From: Lepidurus packardi
Taxonomy: Eukaryota > Arthropoda > Branchiopoda > Notostraca > Triopsidae
Direction of reading: 5' to 3'
Length of the DNA: 64,000 nucleotides
NCBI GenBank assembly: GCA_023053545.1
Contig: JAKZAN010000005.1
Location: 11,098,001-11,162,000 of the forward strand
Part shown: piece by piece, positions 23,269 through 35,482 of the stretch
Layout: every line of letters starts with the position of its first letter
How positions within the stretch are numbered: position 1 is the stretch's first letter
Notes under the pieces: model-generated
Told to the model about the DNA's origin: nothing
The model's input: only the letters and a program-made list of their open reading frames with translations
Databases searched by the model: none
Made by a program: the position numbers and the translations under genes

Positions 23269-26200
23269 TTGAATCAGAATAAGACCGAAAGTTCCGTCCG
23301 AGACTCGAAGCATCGTAAAGTAACACTTCTGTGTGTTGTACCGATTCAACTCCGGGCCAACCACAAAACTGTGAATACGTTTGCTCTCCTAGATCCCGGG
23401 AGCGAGGTGACGTTAATTCGAGAAGACATGGCACGCAAGCTCAGCCTCGACGGTCTTTTGGAGGAGACTGAGTTCAGTACCTACAAAGGTCGCGAACCGA
23501 AGACGCTGACCCGAACAGTCAACTTTCACATCGCGTCAATCGATGGCAAAAATGTGTTCGAAGCCGAAGAAGCCACAGCGGTCCCGAATTTGGTAGCTTC
23601 ATGTGGCACTCGGAACTTACCATATTTACGCAAAACGTGGCCACATCTGAGAAACGTTCCTTTAGACGAAGCAGAACCGGGAGAAGTGACCGTCCTAATT
23701 GGCGAAGACATACCCGAAGCCCATGACTACGAAAACCGCCTCCTGGAGTAAGAGGGCCTCGTGCCGTACTTACCCCCTTCGGTTGGTGCGTAAGGGGACC
23801 AGTCGACCGCAGCGACCCTACGGAAACCAACTTGAGACAAGTTATGAAGGTGTCGCTTACTGACCTGGACGAAAGCGTAAAAAACTTCTGGACGACAGAA
23901 TCGCTTGGTGTCCAGCCCCCAACGCGGAAGCTCTTATCCGAAGACGATGCAAAGGCGCTAAAGACGTTGGAAGACACTGTGCGTCTCGTTGATGACCGAT
24001 ACGAGGCCGGATTGCTGTGGTCCTCCCCGACCGTGAGTCTGCCCGATAATCGAAATGCGACTTTACGCCGATTCTTCGCGTTGGAACGGAAACTTAAACT
24101 CCACCCAGAGCTGGCGACGTCGTACGCGAAGACAGTGAAGGGCTATTTGGCGGACGGTCACGCACGCAAAGTCCAGCCAACGGAGTTAGGTATACCATCC
24201 CCACGCACTTGGTATCTCCCACACCACGCCGTGACCCACCCCATGAAACCGGGTAAGGTCAGGGTGGTGTTCGACGCGGCTGCTGAGACGGGTGGTGTAT
24301 CCCTTAACCATGTTCTGTTAGCTGGACCCGACTTGTTAAACAACCTATTGGGTGTTCTCTTACGTTTTAGAGAGTACCGGGGTGGCTGTCTCCGCGGACA
24401 TCAAGTCCATGTTCCACCAAGTAAGAGTTATCTCACGCGACCGACCCGTTCTCCGTTTTTTCTGGTGACCTCCTGGCAGCAACATTCCTCCGCAGACCTA
24501 CGAGATGACGGTTCAAATCTTCGGAGCCAAGTCCTCGCCGACTGTATGCAACTACGTGTTGCGGAAGACTGCCCAGGACCAAGCGAATACTTACCCTGAC
24601 ATTCTACCGCGAGTTGAAAGAAACTTCTATGTCGACGATTACCTGGACTCCACGCCTTCTGAGCAAGAAGCCGTTCGTATCTGCCGTCAATTGAAGGAAG
24701 TACTTATTCGCGGCGGATTCCCGTTAACTAAGTGGAAATCGTCGTCGCGCACCGTACTGGCTTCTCTCCCTGCCGAAGATCGAGTGGATCCACAAATGAA
24801 TCTGGATTTGGATCACCTTCCCGTCGAACGAACCTTAGGGGTCTGGTGGGACGCTGAAGCTTTTCACTTTTCGCGTGAAGCAGAAACCAGTGAGACCGAC
24901 CAAGAGAGAATTACTCAGAATTATTGCCAGCGTCTTCGACCCGATCGGGTTCCTCATTCCAGTGACTTTAACTGCTAAGGCTCTGTTGCAAGAGCTGTGG
25001 AGGTTAGAGATACAATGGGATGACGAGATTCCTGATAGCATTGCACAGCGTTGGAACACCTGGCTATCCAATCTACAAAAACTTGAAGCCTTAGCAATTA
25101 CGAGATGTCTGCAACCTTTCGCCGGGCCTTCTTCCATCCAACTCCACGTATTCGCGGACGCGTCGGAACTCGCCTTCGGGCTGTTGCTTACCTGCGTGTC
25201 TCCGATGGAACAGGCATAGTGGTCAACTTCATCACGGCAAAATCACGCGTGGCTCCCTTAAAGCAATTGACCATTCCCCGTCTAGAACTCCAGGGAGCCT
25301 TGTTGGCAGCGATAATTGCACACACGATTTCCGTCGAACTCCGACTCAAGATTGGCCAGACTATCCTTTGGACGGACTCGTCTACCGTTTTGAAATGGAT
25401 TAGATAAAAAACTTACAGATTCAAAACGTTTGTCGCCAACAGGATTGCCGAAATAGGAGATCTAACCGAAACCTATCAATGGAAGCACGTGCCCGGAAAA
25501 CTAAACCCGGCTGACGATTGTTCTAGAGGCCTAGACGCATCGTCAATGATCCTGCCAAATCGATGGCTCAACGGGCCGGCCTTCCTGAAGCAGCCGTCCT
25601 CCCAATGGCCCGCAGAGCTCGTGGAAGACAAAGATGACGAAACCGATCTGGAAAATTTGCCACCCTTGGTTGCGAGCGTCACGTTACTAGAAGAAAGACC
25701 GCTCAATCCGTTGCTGAGCACGTCGAACTTGCACCGCATAAAACGAATTCTGGCGTGGATCCTTCGTTTCATAAAGAACACGCGTCCTTCCAAATTTGCA
25801 GTTCAGCGCGGACAGCTCAATGTTCCTGAAATTCGTAACGCACTTTTGGAATTCATCAAAATAGAACAGGAGCGTTGTTTCCTGTCCGAGTTTGCAACCC
25901 TGCGCGCCAATCGTCCGTTACCGCGTACCTCGAAGCTCTTGAAGGTAACGCCTTTTCTGGATGAGAAAGGCCTCCTACGAGTGGGCGGAAGAATCCAGCA
26001 TGCGGATATTCCCTCAGATGCGAAGCACCCGATTTTACTTAGTCCCGATAGTCCTTTGACCACGCTGATCATTCGAAGCACTCATGAACGACTATCACAT
26101 GGGTCCGCTGAGCGTACTCTTGCTGAGTTGCGCCTCCAATATTGGGTTACGAGTGGCCGATCATCCGTCAACCGAGTTGTAAACAACTGTTTTGCCTGCA

Positions 26201-27515
26201 AACGTTACCGAGCAAAATCAAATTTCCCCTTGATGGCCGCTTTACCTCAACAACGCCTGGAGGCTTTCAGCCCCCCATTCTCGAACGTCGGCGTGGATTA
26301 TTTTGGTCCATTTATGTTAGTAATCCACCGGAGAATCCACAAACGGTATGTTTGTCTTTTCACTTGTTTAGTCACGCGTGCGGTCCACTTGGAAGTGGCA
26401 CACACATTGGACACAGACTCCTTCCTAATGGCTTTCCGGCGCTTCGTTGGCCGCCGCGGAACACCGTCGCATGTCTACAGTGACAACGGGACCAATTTAA
26501 GCTCCGGGGAAAGGGAAATACGGCAATGTTTGAAAACGTGGAATGAAAACCGAATAAACGACGAATTAGCTCGACGAGAAGTCACGTGGCATTCCTCCCC
26601 TCCTGCATCGCCCCATTTCGGCGGGGTGTGGGAAAGCCTCGTGAAATCAGCTAAAGTCGCCCTTAGACACACCCTGCGAAATCAATCTGTCTCCGATGAA
26701 GTCCTTGCCACTGTTATGGTTGAAGTAGAAGCCTTACTGAATGGGAGACCGCTGACGCATATTAGTGTCAATCCAGAGGACCCGGAGCCACTAACCCCGA
26801 ATCACTTCCTCCTAGGCCGAGCAAACCCGAATTTTCCTATTGACGTTGGGACCGAAAGAGATCTAAACGCGCGTAAACGCTGGAGGACTGCTCAGGCGAT
26901 TACCGAGAAGTTTTGAGCAAGATGGCTACGCGAATACGTTCCGTCGGTCATTGAGCGCCGGAAATGGTTAAGACCTAACCGAAATCTTCAACCTGATGAC
27001 GTGGTCCTTTTACTCCGAGAGGCCTCTGGCCTCTCGCCCGTATTATCGACGTCTACCCCGGACCCGACGGCATCGTTCGGACAGCTTTGATCAAAACCAA
27101 GAACGGCGAACATGTCCGACCGGCCGCTAAACTCTTGTTTGTTAGAGCTTGCGGAGCCAAGGGTTTGAGTGTTTACTTGCGTAAACAAAGCCGGCTATGT
27201 TCCAGATGAAAGTATCCGGAAGGTTTGCCAACGCTGGCTTATCCCGTGGGACATTGCGACCTCGACCGCTGACTATTAACCCTTTTAGGAATTTGACGTT
27301 TGCTTACGCCTTCGACGTTTTTTCTACGAATCGACTTGGCACTATGCTTTACCTTTCACCTTTTCTTTCCCTTGGACAAGACAGTCGGAGAACAGACGTG
27401 ACGAAAGACAGATATAGACAAGACTAATTTGTACGTGGTTTTTTGTTCGAATAAAGAAACCTTTCCTTTACACATGTGTTGTGTTCGTTATTTAAAACAA
27501 GTACATTTGTAACAG
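23269..27515 (+). mobile_element. BEL/Pao LTR retrotransposon, broken
   Basis: An old retroelement on + whose recognisable parts are an aspartic-protease region (about 23.27-23.75 kb, motif LLDPGSEVTLI), reverse transcriptase with the YVDD box in FYVDDYLDS followed by RNase H (about 23.8-25.4 kb), and integrase (about 25.5-26.9 kb, zinc-binding start and GVDYFGPF, then YSDNGTN). This order and the YVDDYLDS box are typical of BEL/Pao. A 3' terminal region with AATAAAG near 27453 precedes the minisatellite. No 5' LTR or gag was found. The coding interior is broken by several (at least four) breaks, so the copy is a fossil, clearly older than the Gypsy element at 29705. Confidence 0.9.
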
Positions 27516-28272
27516 ACCCGATTTAGAGACCCGATCAGAGACCCGATCAGAGACCCGATTAGAGACCGGATCAGAGACCCGATCAAAGTGCACGTGTGTT
27601 AACCCGATCAGAGACCCGATCAGAGACATGATCAGAGACCCGATTAGAGACCGGATCAGAGACCCGATTAGAGATTAGATTAGAGACCGGATCAGAGACC
27701 CGATTAGAGACCCGAATAGAGACCCGATCAGTGACCCGATCAAAGTGCACGTCTGTTAACCCGATCAGAGACCCAATCAGAGACCCGATTAGAGACCCGA
27801 TTAGAGATCCGATCAGAGACCCGATCAGAGACCCCATCAGAGACCCGATTAGAGACCCGATTAAGAGACCCGATCAAAGTGGACGTCTGTTAACCCGATC
27901 AGAGACCCGATCAGAGACCCGATTAGAGACCCGATCAGAGACCCGATCAAAGTGCACGTCTGTTAACCTGATCAGAGACCCGATCAGAGACCCGATTAGA
28001 GACAATATTAGAGACACGATCAGAGACCCGATGTGAGACCCGTTCAGAGACCCGATCAGAGACCCGATTAGAGACGCGATCAGAGACCCGATCAGATACT
28101 CGATTAGAGACCCGATCAAAGTGCACGTCTGTTAACCCGATCAGATACCCGATCAGAGACCCAATCAGAGACCCGATTAGAGATCCGATTAGAGACCCGA
28201 TCAGAGACCCGATCAAAGTGCACGTCTGTTAACCCCTTCAGAGACCCGATCAGAGACCCGATTAGAGATACG
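27516..28272. repeat. 12-bp minisatellite with a periodic spacer
   Basis: Over fifty units of GAGACCCGATCA/GAGACCCGATTA. About six times the run is interrupted by the same spacer, AAAGTGCACGTCTGTTAACC, at about 27585, 27742, 27876, 27948, 28108 and 28217. Unit length is a multiple of three and stops are rare, so frames stay open on both strands (RDPI on +, SLIG and VSDR on -). It lies between the BEL/Pao fossil and the Myb/SANT-like gene. Confidence 0.95.
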
Positions 28273-28702
28273 GTCTTATACCGGCTTTCGCACTGGATCC
28301 AGGTTCTTGTTGATGATGATACTGTAGCCAGGTCAGTCGAAATCTGTTCCCACATGTTTCTTTTCCTACGGAACTTTTTCATCGGGCCTACTTGTTCTAC
28401 ATATTGATTGTACTTATCCAATACAAATTTCGTCTCGCTTTCCGACCACTCGCATGCCGCCGGTTTTTTAGTCAGGACTTCGGCTGTGGCTTCTTCTTCT
28501 GGTTCAATAATTCCTTGTTCTTCAAGGCATTTTCTTGACACAGCCTGCACTTTGATTTCTCCTAACATATTTCCGAATCAATAAGAGGATTTTTGCAAAA
28601 CAAATACAGAATACCTTCAGCTAGCATTGAGCAAAGAAAATCGCTTCCTATCATTGCTAAACCACCTTCACTTGTACGTATAAATTCCTGAAAAACCGCC
28701 AT
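28273..28702 (-). CDS. Myb/SANT-like DNA-binding protein, 5' exons
   Basis: Exon 1 is 28702-28615 and exon 2 starts at 28561 (G|GA junction; GTATTC donor, TGTTAG acceptor). Predicted N-terminus MAVFQEFIRTSEGGL, then an acidic linker and a Myb/SANT-like (trihelix-type) domain. Domain landmarks are WSESETKFVLDKYNQY, then KKFRRKRNMWEQISTDL and WIQCESRYKTV. Such domains are common in arthropod transposon-derived and chromatin proteins. The frame continues directly into the 12-bp minisatellite; a weak donor (ACC|GTATCT) at the border may end the exon, but no downstream exon was found. Either a C-terminally repeat-extended protein or a gene truncated by the array. Confidence 0.6.
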
Positions 28703-29704
28703 TTATTTCAGTAAAAACTTCTAAAAAATCCGTAAGTTGCGCGGGCAAAAAGCATAAACAAGTATGGCTGCGGTTTACCCCTAAAATTACCAGCGCCCTC
28801 CACTGGGAGTAGCGAATCCGAGATCTCACGGCGAATCTGCAGTTTCGGAGTACGCTTTGCCAGAGTAGAGTGACACTCTCAGAGTGGCCAGTGCAAAATC
28901 GGTATTAGTGAACACACAACACAGCCTTCTTACTGTAAGGAACTTAGAATTTCGGATTCAATACATCACTTCGACTACTGCAGATCTATTCTCTTAAACA
29001 CATTTTAAACCATCTTTCCTCAATCCCATCCATAACTATCCCACATGGCATGCCACGTGTCATCCATACCATGTGCCACGCCACGTGTCATGTAGTTCCC
29101 CCAGCTTCAGTTGCAAAACAGGCGAAGAATAAAGGGTGTCTCCTAAAAAAAAAAAGAAAAGAATAACGCGAACTGAAACAGGCAAATGATAACAAGAATA
29201 AGCCCGGGCGGGCAGTATCTTGTTTGGACTTGTCCAGTATTTCGCTGAAACCTTCGAAATGAAACACTACACTGAAAACACGGCCAAGGTCCGAAAAAAA
29301 AACTAAATTAATGCTTAAAAATCAATAGGAATGATGTGCGTAACTAAACATAGAACACGTTATCCAAATTTAGCTTGAAAACACAACTATCTTAAAACTT
29401 AACCATGAAAACCGGCTCTGTCTCAAGAACCTGTTCCTTCGGCTGCACGAGCGGTACTGAGGCGAGGCTGCAAGCGGGGCAGAGCTCCCCTAGCGTCCTT
29501 TTCAGTTGCACGCGCGCTATTCAAATCTGATTAAACTCTCGAAATCTCTTTTCTAAGATGCTCGTATATAATGCTTTGAAAGAGAAACCTATGATAAGCT
29601 TGTTTAAAAGTTTTGAATGTTAAAAACTAGTACTTGAATGAATGTCGAGTGTTCACGCTTTTGTTGAATACTTGTGAAATCAACGAACCTGCTTCGGTTA
29701 ATAT
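28703..29704. other. intergenic stretch
   Basis: No gene recognised. A plus-strand AATAAA near 29129 followed by an A-rich run at 29146-29163 could be the tail of a retroposed sequence. CCACGTGTCAT recurs twice near 29053 and 29081. Confidence 0.4.
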
Positions 29705-30004
29705 TGTTGCGGATGACCTTTTCTAGACTTAGCCTTCTTTAGATTCTTAGTGTTATTCTTAGGGGCCTTCATTACATTCTTAGTTGCATTCTTAGTTAGT
29801 GGAAGACTCTTAAGAGAAGGTCGAGGTCAGAGGACCAAGGTTGACTTAATTGCATTCTTAGTTAGTCGAGGTCAGAGGACCAAGGTTGAAGGAAGCATTT
29901 TTGTTCATGGAAGTGGTATAAAAAGATACGCCAATGTACAGACGAGGCAGTTGGGTTTTAGACCAAGCAAAGAAATACAGCATTGAAAAAAACCATCCGT
30001 GACA
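29705..30004 (+). repeat. 5' LTR of the Gypsy element
   Basis: Begins TGTTGCGG and ends GTGACA. Contains a TATAAAAA box about 80 bases before its end and two direct copies of GTCGAGGTCAGAGGACCAAGG. Identical to the 3' copy as far as I can read. Confidence 0.95.
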
Positions 30005-30006
30005 AA

Positions 30007-30024
30007 TTTGGTGTCAGAAGTGGG
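30007..30024 (+). other. primer-binding site, complementary to tRNA-Leu 3' end
   Basis: TTTGGTGTCAGAAGTGGG lies 2-3 bases after the 5' LTR. TGGTGTCAGAAGTGGG is the complement of the ...CCCACTTCTGACA-CCA end typical of animal tRNA-Leu(CAG), from memory of that tRNA. Confidence 0.75.
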
Positions 30025-30265
30025 ATTTGGATAGATTCATCGGTGGTCAGTAGCGACAATCTCTTAAAACAGGTAGCAAGAGTCCTGGCATTAAAGGGTT
30101 CTGTATTGGATCTTGAAAAAACGTACAAAGCTGACCATGTGGCGAGCGTCTTAAATTGCTTTGGAAACAGATCACAGTCCCTTTATAGTCCTGCTTGCTG
30201 GAACCTTGGCGAACAACCCTTATTCCTTTCAAGAAAGCTAACTCCACCGTCCAGAATCATCCAAA

Positions 30266-31348
30266 ATGACCACGTCACCAACCCCAACGGCAGCAGCAGC
30301 CCACCAGATGGAGGAAGATGCTGGGGAAGGAAGTTTTCCCACCACACGCCTGATGAGGAGTTTTTTGGCCTCACAACAAGCCGTATTGGACGCATTAACG
30401 AAACAGACGACTAATCCACCACTACCTGGGAAAATCAGCAGCCAGAGCCTTGCTACCATGGCGATCTTTTCCGGCGGCCCCGAGGAGGACGTGGAGCATT
30501 GGGCTGAAACCCTCTCTAGAATAGGGAAAGTAGAAGGCTGGACACCGGAGCAGCATTTACGAGCCGCCCTGAGTAAGATCGCGGGTCCTGTTGTCCACTG
30601 GAACGACTCGCGCGGCGGCGCTTGTAAAAACTGGGATGACTGGAAAATAGCTCTACAAAAGGCGTTTGGAAGGCCACTCTCGTTAGAACAATGGAGCGCA
30701 AAAATTCAGGCCCGGGTCCAACAAGCAGGAGAGAGTACCGCAAGTTATTTATACGATAAACTACGACTTTGCGAACGCTGCCCAATCCAACTAAAAGAAA
30801 AAGAACAAATTGAGCGTCTCGCCCGCGGATTACGACGACCTGATGTAGCTGCGGCTGTTATGGCCAGACGACCAAATACAGTGGACAGCTTCATTGATTT
30901 AATCAACCACGTCGAAACTACGACTTGTAGCTATAACGCTCCTATCGCGCCCGTCACCTCCGTGCAGGGGTCGACACTTCCCCCTCAAAATTCTGCATTG
31001 AGCCCATTACCGTTATACCCGCCCGTTAGTCCCCAAGTCAAACCCAGCTCACCTACGTCAGATACCCTGCCGGCTACAATCGAGCAGCTACTTACCCGTA
31101 TGAGTTCCCTAGAGCAAACCATGCGAACTCAGAAGTCGGAGCACAATCGGCAACCGTCCCGCCGGCCGACTTGCTATCAGTGTGGTCGAGAAGGGCACAT
31201 CGCCCGCGACTGCCGAAATCGAAACAATTCGCCTCGAAATCTACAAGAATCCATTGTATGTTTCCGATGCGATAAGGCTGGCCACATTGCCCGGAACTGC
31301 CCTACTCGAGTGCCACCCACATCGGAAAACTCCTCAGCCGACCTGTAG
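30266..31348 (+). CDS. Gypsy gag (capsid and nucleocapsid)
   Basis: About 360 residues. The middle holds a retrotransposon capsid region. The C-terminus holds two CCHC zinc knuckles, CYQCGREGHIARDC and CFRCDKAGHIARNC, which bind RNA. Confidence 0.9.
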   Translation: MTTSPTPTAAAAHQMEEDAGEGSFPTTRLMRSFLASQQAVLDALTKQTTNPPLPGKISSQSLATMAIFSGGPEEDVEHWAETLSRIGKVEGWTPEQHLRAALSKIAGPVVHWNDSRGGACKNWDDWKIALQKAFGRPLSLEQWSAKIQARVQQAGESTASYLYDKLRLCERCPIQLKEKEQIERLARGLRRPDVAAAVMARRPNTVDSFIDLINHVETTTCSYNAPIAPVTSVQGSTLPPQNSALSPLPLYPPVSPQVKPSSPTSDTLPATIEQLLTRMSSLEQTMRTQKSEHNRQPSRRPTCYQCGREGHIARDCRNRNNSPRNLQESIVCFRCDKAGHIARNCPTRVPPTSENSSADL

Positions 31349-31383
31349 GGGCAGGGCCGGCTGTAAGTCCTAAAGGCTCCAGC

Positions 31384-34300
31384 GTGGTTACTGTAGATGG
31401 AACGATATCCGATCGAAGAATAGGTTTACCCGTGATTCACTTGGATGTCGGGGGAGTAGGTCAGGTAACCGGTCTTGTCGATTCAGGCGCTTCGTGTTCC
31501 CTCATTTGTGCTTGTACCCTGCCGCAGCATTCAGAGATCCAACCATATTTTGGAACTCCACTAACTGACGCCGGGAATGGAGTTGTGCCAGTATTAGGAA
31601 CAATTATGCTAGAAATCACCCCGACCACCTTGAACCGTCCATGTATGCATCAATTTTTAGTAGTTAATCAAGCCCCCTTCCCGGTTATACTCGGTGTAGA
31701 CTGGATGGCTGTTGCAAATGTCAGTGTCCTTAGTTCCGAAGGACAAATAAAAGTAATGTATGATGCAGAAACCTCGTTAAAACATGTACTGTATGCCCCA
31801 CCTAAAATAGAAACCACATTTGCCCCCTGCAATACCCTTGAAAAATCAGCTCCTAGTTCGGAAAAATCATTTCTTCAAGATTTTCAGGTTATGGACGATC
31901 ATTCCGAAGGGTTCTTAGGTGTGCTCAGGTCTTCCGAAACGGCCGTTATTCCTCCGGGTTCACTGTGTTTTGTACCAGCTTATGTCCCTAGAAACTCTCC
32001 AAATACCATTATAGCAGCAGCGGTCCTTAGGGCCAACCCAGGCGACGAATGGATTACCCCGTCGAGCCTCCTACAAGCTAAGAATGGAAAGACCTTTGTT
32101 CCCGTTCTCAATATTGGAAAACACCGTTTGACCATCCACCCCCATACAAAACTAGGGCTAGCTAGCGCTCCGCAATCGGTCTCGGTCCCCATTGACTCTC
32201 CCGGTAGCCAGGGGACAGTAGCTACCGTAAATCACCGTTCTTCAAGTAATTCCACTCTCCCGCTTAACGACACTATTCTTTACATCTTTGGATCTGACTA
32301 GTGGGTACTGGCAGGTAACGGTCAACCCCTCATACCGGGAGAAAACGGCTTTCGTTACTCCCGATGGGCTTTACGAATTTCAACGGATGCCTTTCGGATT
32401 GTGTAATGCCCCGGCCACTTTCCAGCGTCTGATGGACCGAGTACTTGCGGGACTCAAATGGTCTCACTGTCTAGTATACTTAGATGACATACTCATCTTT
32501 GGGCGTACCTTTTCGGAACATCAGGATAGACTACGACTGGTATTAGAAGCTATACGACATTCGAATCTTACACTAAACCTGGACAAATGCACCTTTGCTC
32601 GTCCGGAAGTCGTGTTCCTAGGGCATCGCGTTAACTGCCATGGGATTGGCCCGGATTCCCAGAGGGCTGAAGCCATTATAAACTATCCCCAACCTAGTAA
32701 CCTCAAACAACTCAGGCGGTTTCTTGGCATGCTGGGATATTATAGGCGCTTTATCCGGGGTTTCGCCGCCATAGCCCGTCCCCTGTATGGTCTGTTAAAA
32801 AAGGCAACGACTTGGAACTGGACGGAGCAAAGCAGCGCATCATTCCTTCACTTAAAACAGGCTCTACGTACCGCCCCGATTTTAAACCATTTCCAAGAGG
32901 AACGGGAGATTGAAATCCATACGGATGCCAGTTACGAAGGGCTTGGCGCCGTTCTAGTACAACGAAAGGGTAACGAAGAATTCACCATTGCCTATATTAG
33001 CAGAAGACTCTCGGATCCGGAATCTCGATACCACAGTAATGAACTGGAATGTCTTGCCGTGGTTTGGGCCGTTACTAAGTGGAGGTCCTATATTTTTGGT
33101 CGGCCCTTTAAGGTCATCACGGATAATACCGCGGTCACCTACCTCTTTCACAAACAGGAGGTCAATGCAAAATTTAGCCGGTGGGTTCTTGCTCTTCAGG
33201 AATATGACATTACCTTCCAGCACAGAAAAGGAAAAGCCAATGTTGTCGCAGATGCCCTATCGCGCTCACCCACAGGAGCCGGCGAAGAAACTCAGCCACC
33301 AGACCACATGGCTATTTGCACGCTATTATACAAAGTCCAACCTTCAGTACTCTTGGCTGAGCAGTACACCGATCCGCAGTTCTCGCATCTATTATTGCTC
33401 TTAAACGACCCCGCAGCCTTATCAAAAGTTCCTGACAGCGACGGTATTTCCACTCAATTCTCGCTTCGCCACGGGCTACTTTACCGGAAAGGTAATGGCC
33501 GAGGTCGAAAGTTGCTGCTTGCGTTACCCCGAACGTTCCGTCGGGACGTCCTGCGTAGCTGTCACGACAGTTTTGCAGGAGGCCATCTCGGTCTTACAAA
33601 AACCTTAGACAAAGTTAAGTCCCGATACTGGTGGCCCAGGCTTACCTCAACGGTTCGACGGTATGTTAAATCTTGCCCCACCTGTCAACAAAGGAAGATT
33701 CCCCCCGGCCCACCACTAGGCTTCTTGCAACCAATTCCTCCTCCGGATCAACCATTCCGTCTGCTGGGCATTGATCACGTTGGCCCTTTTCCTCTCACTC
33801 CCCGTGGAAATCGGCACTTGCTAGTTGCGATCGACTACCACAGTAAATGGGTCGAGGTACGAGCCGTTCCCGATACATCCTCTAAAAATGTTGTTGACTT
33901 TCTCATGGAACAAATAATCCTACGGCATGGAACACCTGAGGCGCTGATTAGCGATAGAGGAACAGGATTTACCGCACGTCAGATGGAAGAAACCCTAGAA
34001 CGCCTGAAAATCCGGCATTCGATGACAGCCGCCTATCACCCCCAAGCAAATGGGCTCTGTGAGCGAGTTAATCGTACACTGACCGAAATCGTTGCAGGTT
34101 TGATCGAATCCGACCAGCATCAATGGGATTCCTTAGTCCAAACAGCGGCCTTCTGTGTCAATACTGCCATGCAAGAAACCACCGGAATAAGCCCGTTTCA
34201 ATTGGTATATGGACGTCTTCCAGTGTTACCCGAAGAGACGCTATTCCCGTGGCCGGAAGATGTATCAGAAACTTATCCCGAGTTTCTTGGACGCGTCGAG

Positions 34301-34903
34301 GCCGTACGAAGAGCAACCATGGAGCGAATCTTGGTTAAACAGAAAGCGCAGAAACACCGTTACGACAAACACCATCGGGCTCCACCTGTCTTCAAACCTG
34401 GTGATCTGGTATGGGTCCAGCGGCGTATCCGAACGAAGGGCCAGTCACCTAAACTCCGTCCAAAATATATCGGACCCTTTTCCATTGCCAGAAATATTAC
34501 AGAAGTCACCTACCAAATCGAAGACCTACCCGGACAGGAAACAAAACGTCGACTTCGGATATTTCCCGCCCACGTCAGTCAACTAAGGAAATTTGTACCC
34601 GGTTATGTGTCCGACGAAGAAAGTGACGAAGAAGATGGAGAAGATGACGGTGAAATTGTAGACATGGACGACAACACGACCTCTAACCAGAGTGAGGAAA
34701 ATAGAGAATCGGACGATGATCTCCCTTTGGCGCAGCTCTTGAAACACCATGGAACAGAAGGAGTGAACGATGCTGATGATGACCTGCCATTGTCCGAGTT
34801 GGTGAAAACCTGGAGACCTACCGGGGTCGGAGAGGGTCACTTGGTCGCTCGGGAGAGCGATTTAAGTCAGGAAAGGCCGAGTGTTGCGGATGACCTTTTC
34901 TAG
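31384..34903 (+). other. Gypsy pol region (protease, RT, RNase H, integrase)
   Basis: Protease motif DSGASCSLI comes first, then RT with the YLDDILIFG box, RNase H (motif IHTDASYEGLGAVL) and integrase (HH-CC zinc part ending CPTCQQRK, and the catalytic core with GIDHVGPFP and SDRGTGF). The C-terminus is acidic, and its stop lies 22 bases inside the 3' LTR, so the last codons are LTR-encoded. The region is described as broken in the whole-element entry. Confidence 0.88.
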
Positions 34904-35181
34904 ACTTAGCCTTCTTTAGATTCTTAGTGTTATTCTTAGGGGCCTTCATTACATTCTTAGTTGCATTCTTAGTTAGTGGAAGACTCTTAAGAGAAGGTCG
35001 AGGTCAGAGGACCAAGGTTGACTTAATTGCATTCTTAGTTAGTCGAGGTCAGAGGACCAAGGTTGAAGGAAGCATTTTTGTTCATGGAAGTGGTATAAAA
35101 AGATACGCCAATGTACAGACGAGGCAGTTGGGTTTTAGACCAAGCAAAGAAATACAGCATTGAAAAAAACCATCCGTGACA
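34882..35181 (+). repeat. 3' LTR of the Gypsy element
   Basis: Same 300 bases as the 5' LTR. The ATAT that follows matches the ATAT just before the 5' LTR. Confidence 0.95.
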
Positions 35182-35209
35182 ATATCTTCCGAATTCAAGG
35201 CCACGATTT

Positions 35210-35482
35210 AATTTACAACGTCACTGAGAGACTCAGCTTCGCTCCCAGAATCTTTTGAGAGCAACAAATCATCTTTCGCAGAATTGCAACTTGAAGTGTG
35301 CTGAAGCCACGCGACTTGCTCGAAAAACTCAGTCTGACAGTTCTCACACGTAAAGATCAACTCGCGAGCGGCATCTATATCCGTTGTAGGTACCACCAGT
35401 CTATATATGCACTCATCAGCTTTCACGTGCGATGCCAATGTTTCTTCCGCATCAACACGGCCCGCAGGAAGTTCTTTGGCTA
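35210..35482 (-). CDS. terminal exon of a C2HC zinc-finger protein
   Basis: A 91-codon exon opening after a GACTAG acceptor and ending in TAA at 35210, about 30 bases from the Gypsy insertion. One finger-like unit reads FTCENCQTEFFEQVAWLQH with a Cys four residues on (C-X2-C-X12-H-X3-C). An acidic Ser-rich tail follows. The upstream exon was not identified. The adjacent tandem duplication starts inside this exon (35463), so the gene may have lost its 5' part. Confidence 0.5.

Larger units (their letters stand above)
29705..35181 (+). mobile_element. Ty3/Gypsy LTR retrotransposon, very young
   Basis: A 5.48-kb element with 300-bp LTRs at 29705-30004 and 34882-35181, flanked by the 4-bp target duplication ATAT. 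I see no difference between the two LTRs, so insertion was very recent. Parts in order: LTR, primer-binding site, gag with capsid and two zinc knuckles, protease, reverse transcriptase, RNase H, integrase, LTR. The YLDD-type RT box and the protease-RT-RNase H-integrase order are those of Ty3/Gypsy. The coding interior does not read as one intact set and appears broken by about one or two breaks in pol, despite the young age. Confidence 0.95.

Noticed and set aside
27583-28216. Several overlapping frames on both strands in the 12-bp array
   Set aside because: They follow from a stop-poor unit whose length is a multiple of three, so openness is not evidence of coding.
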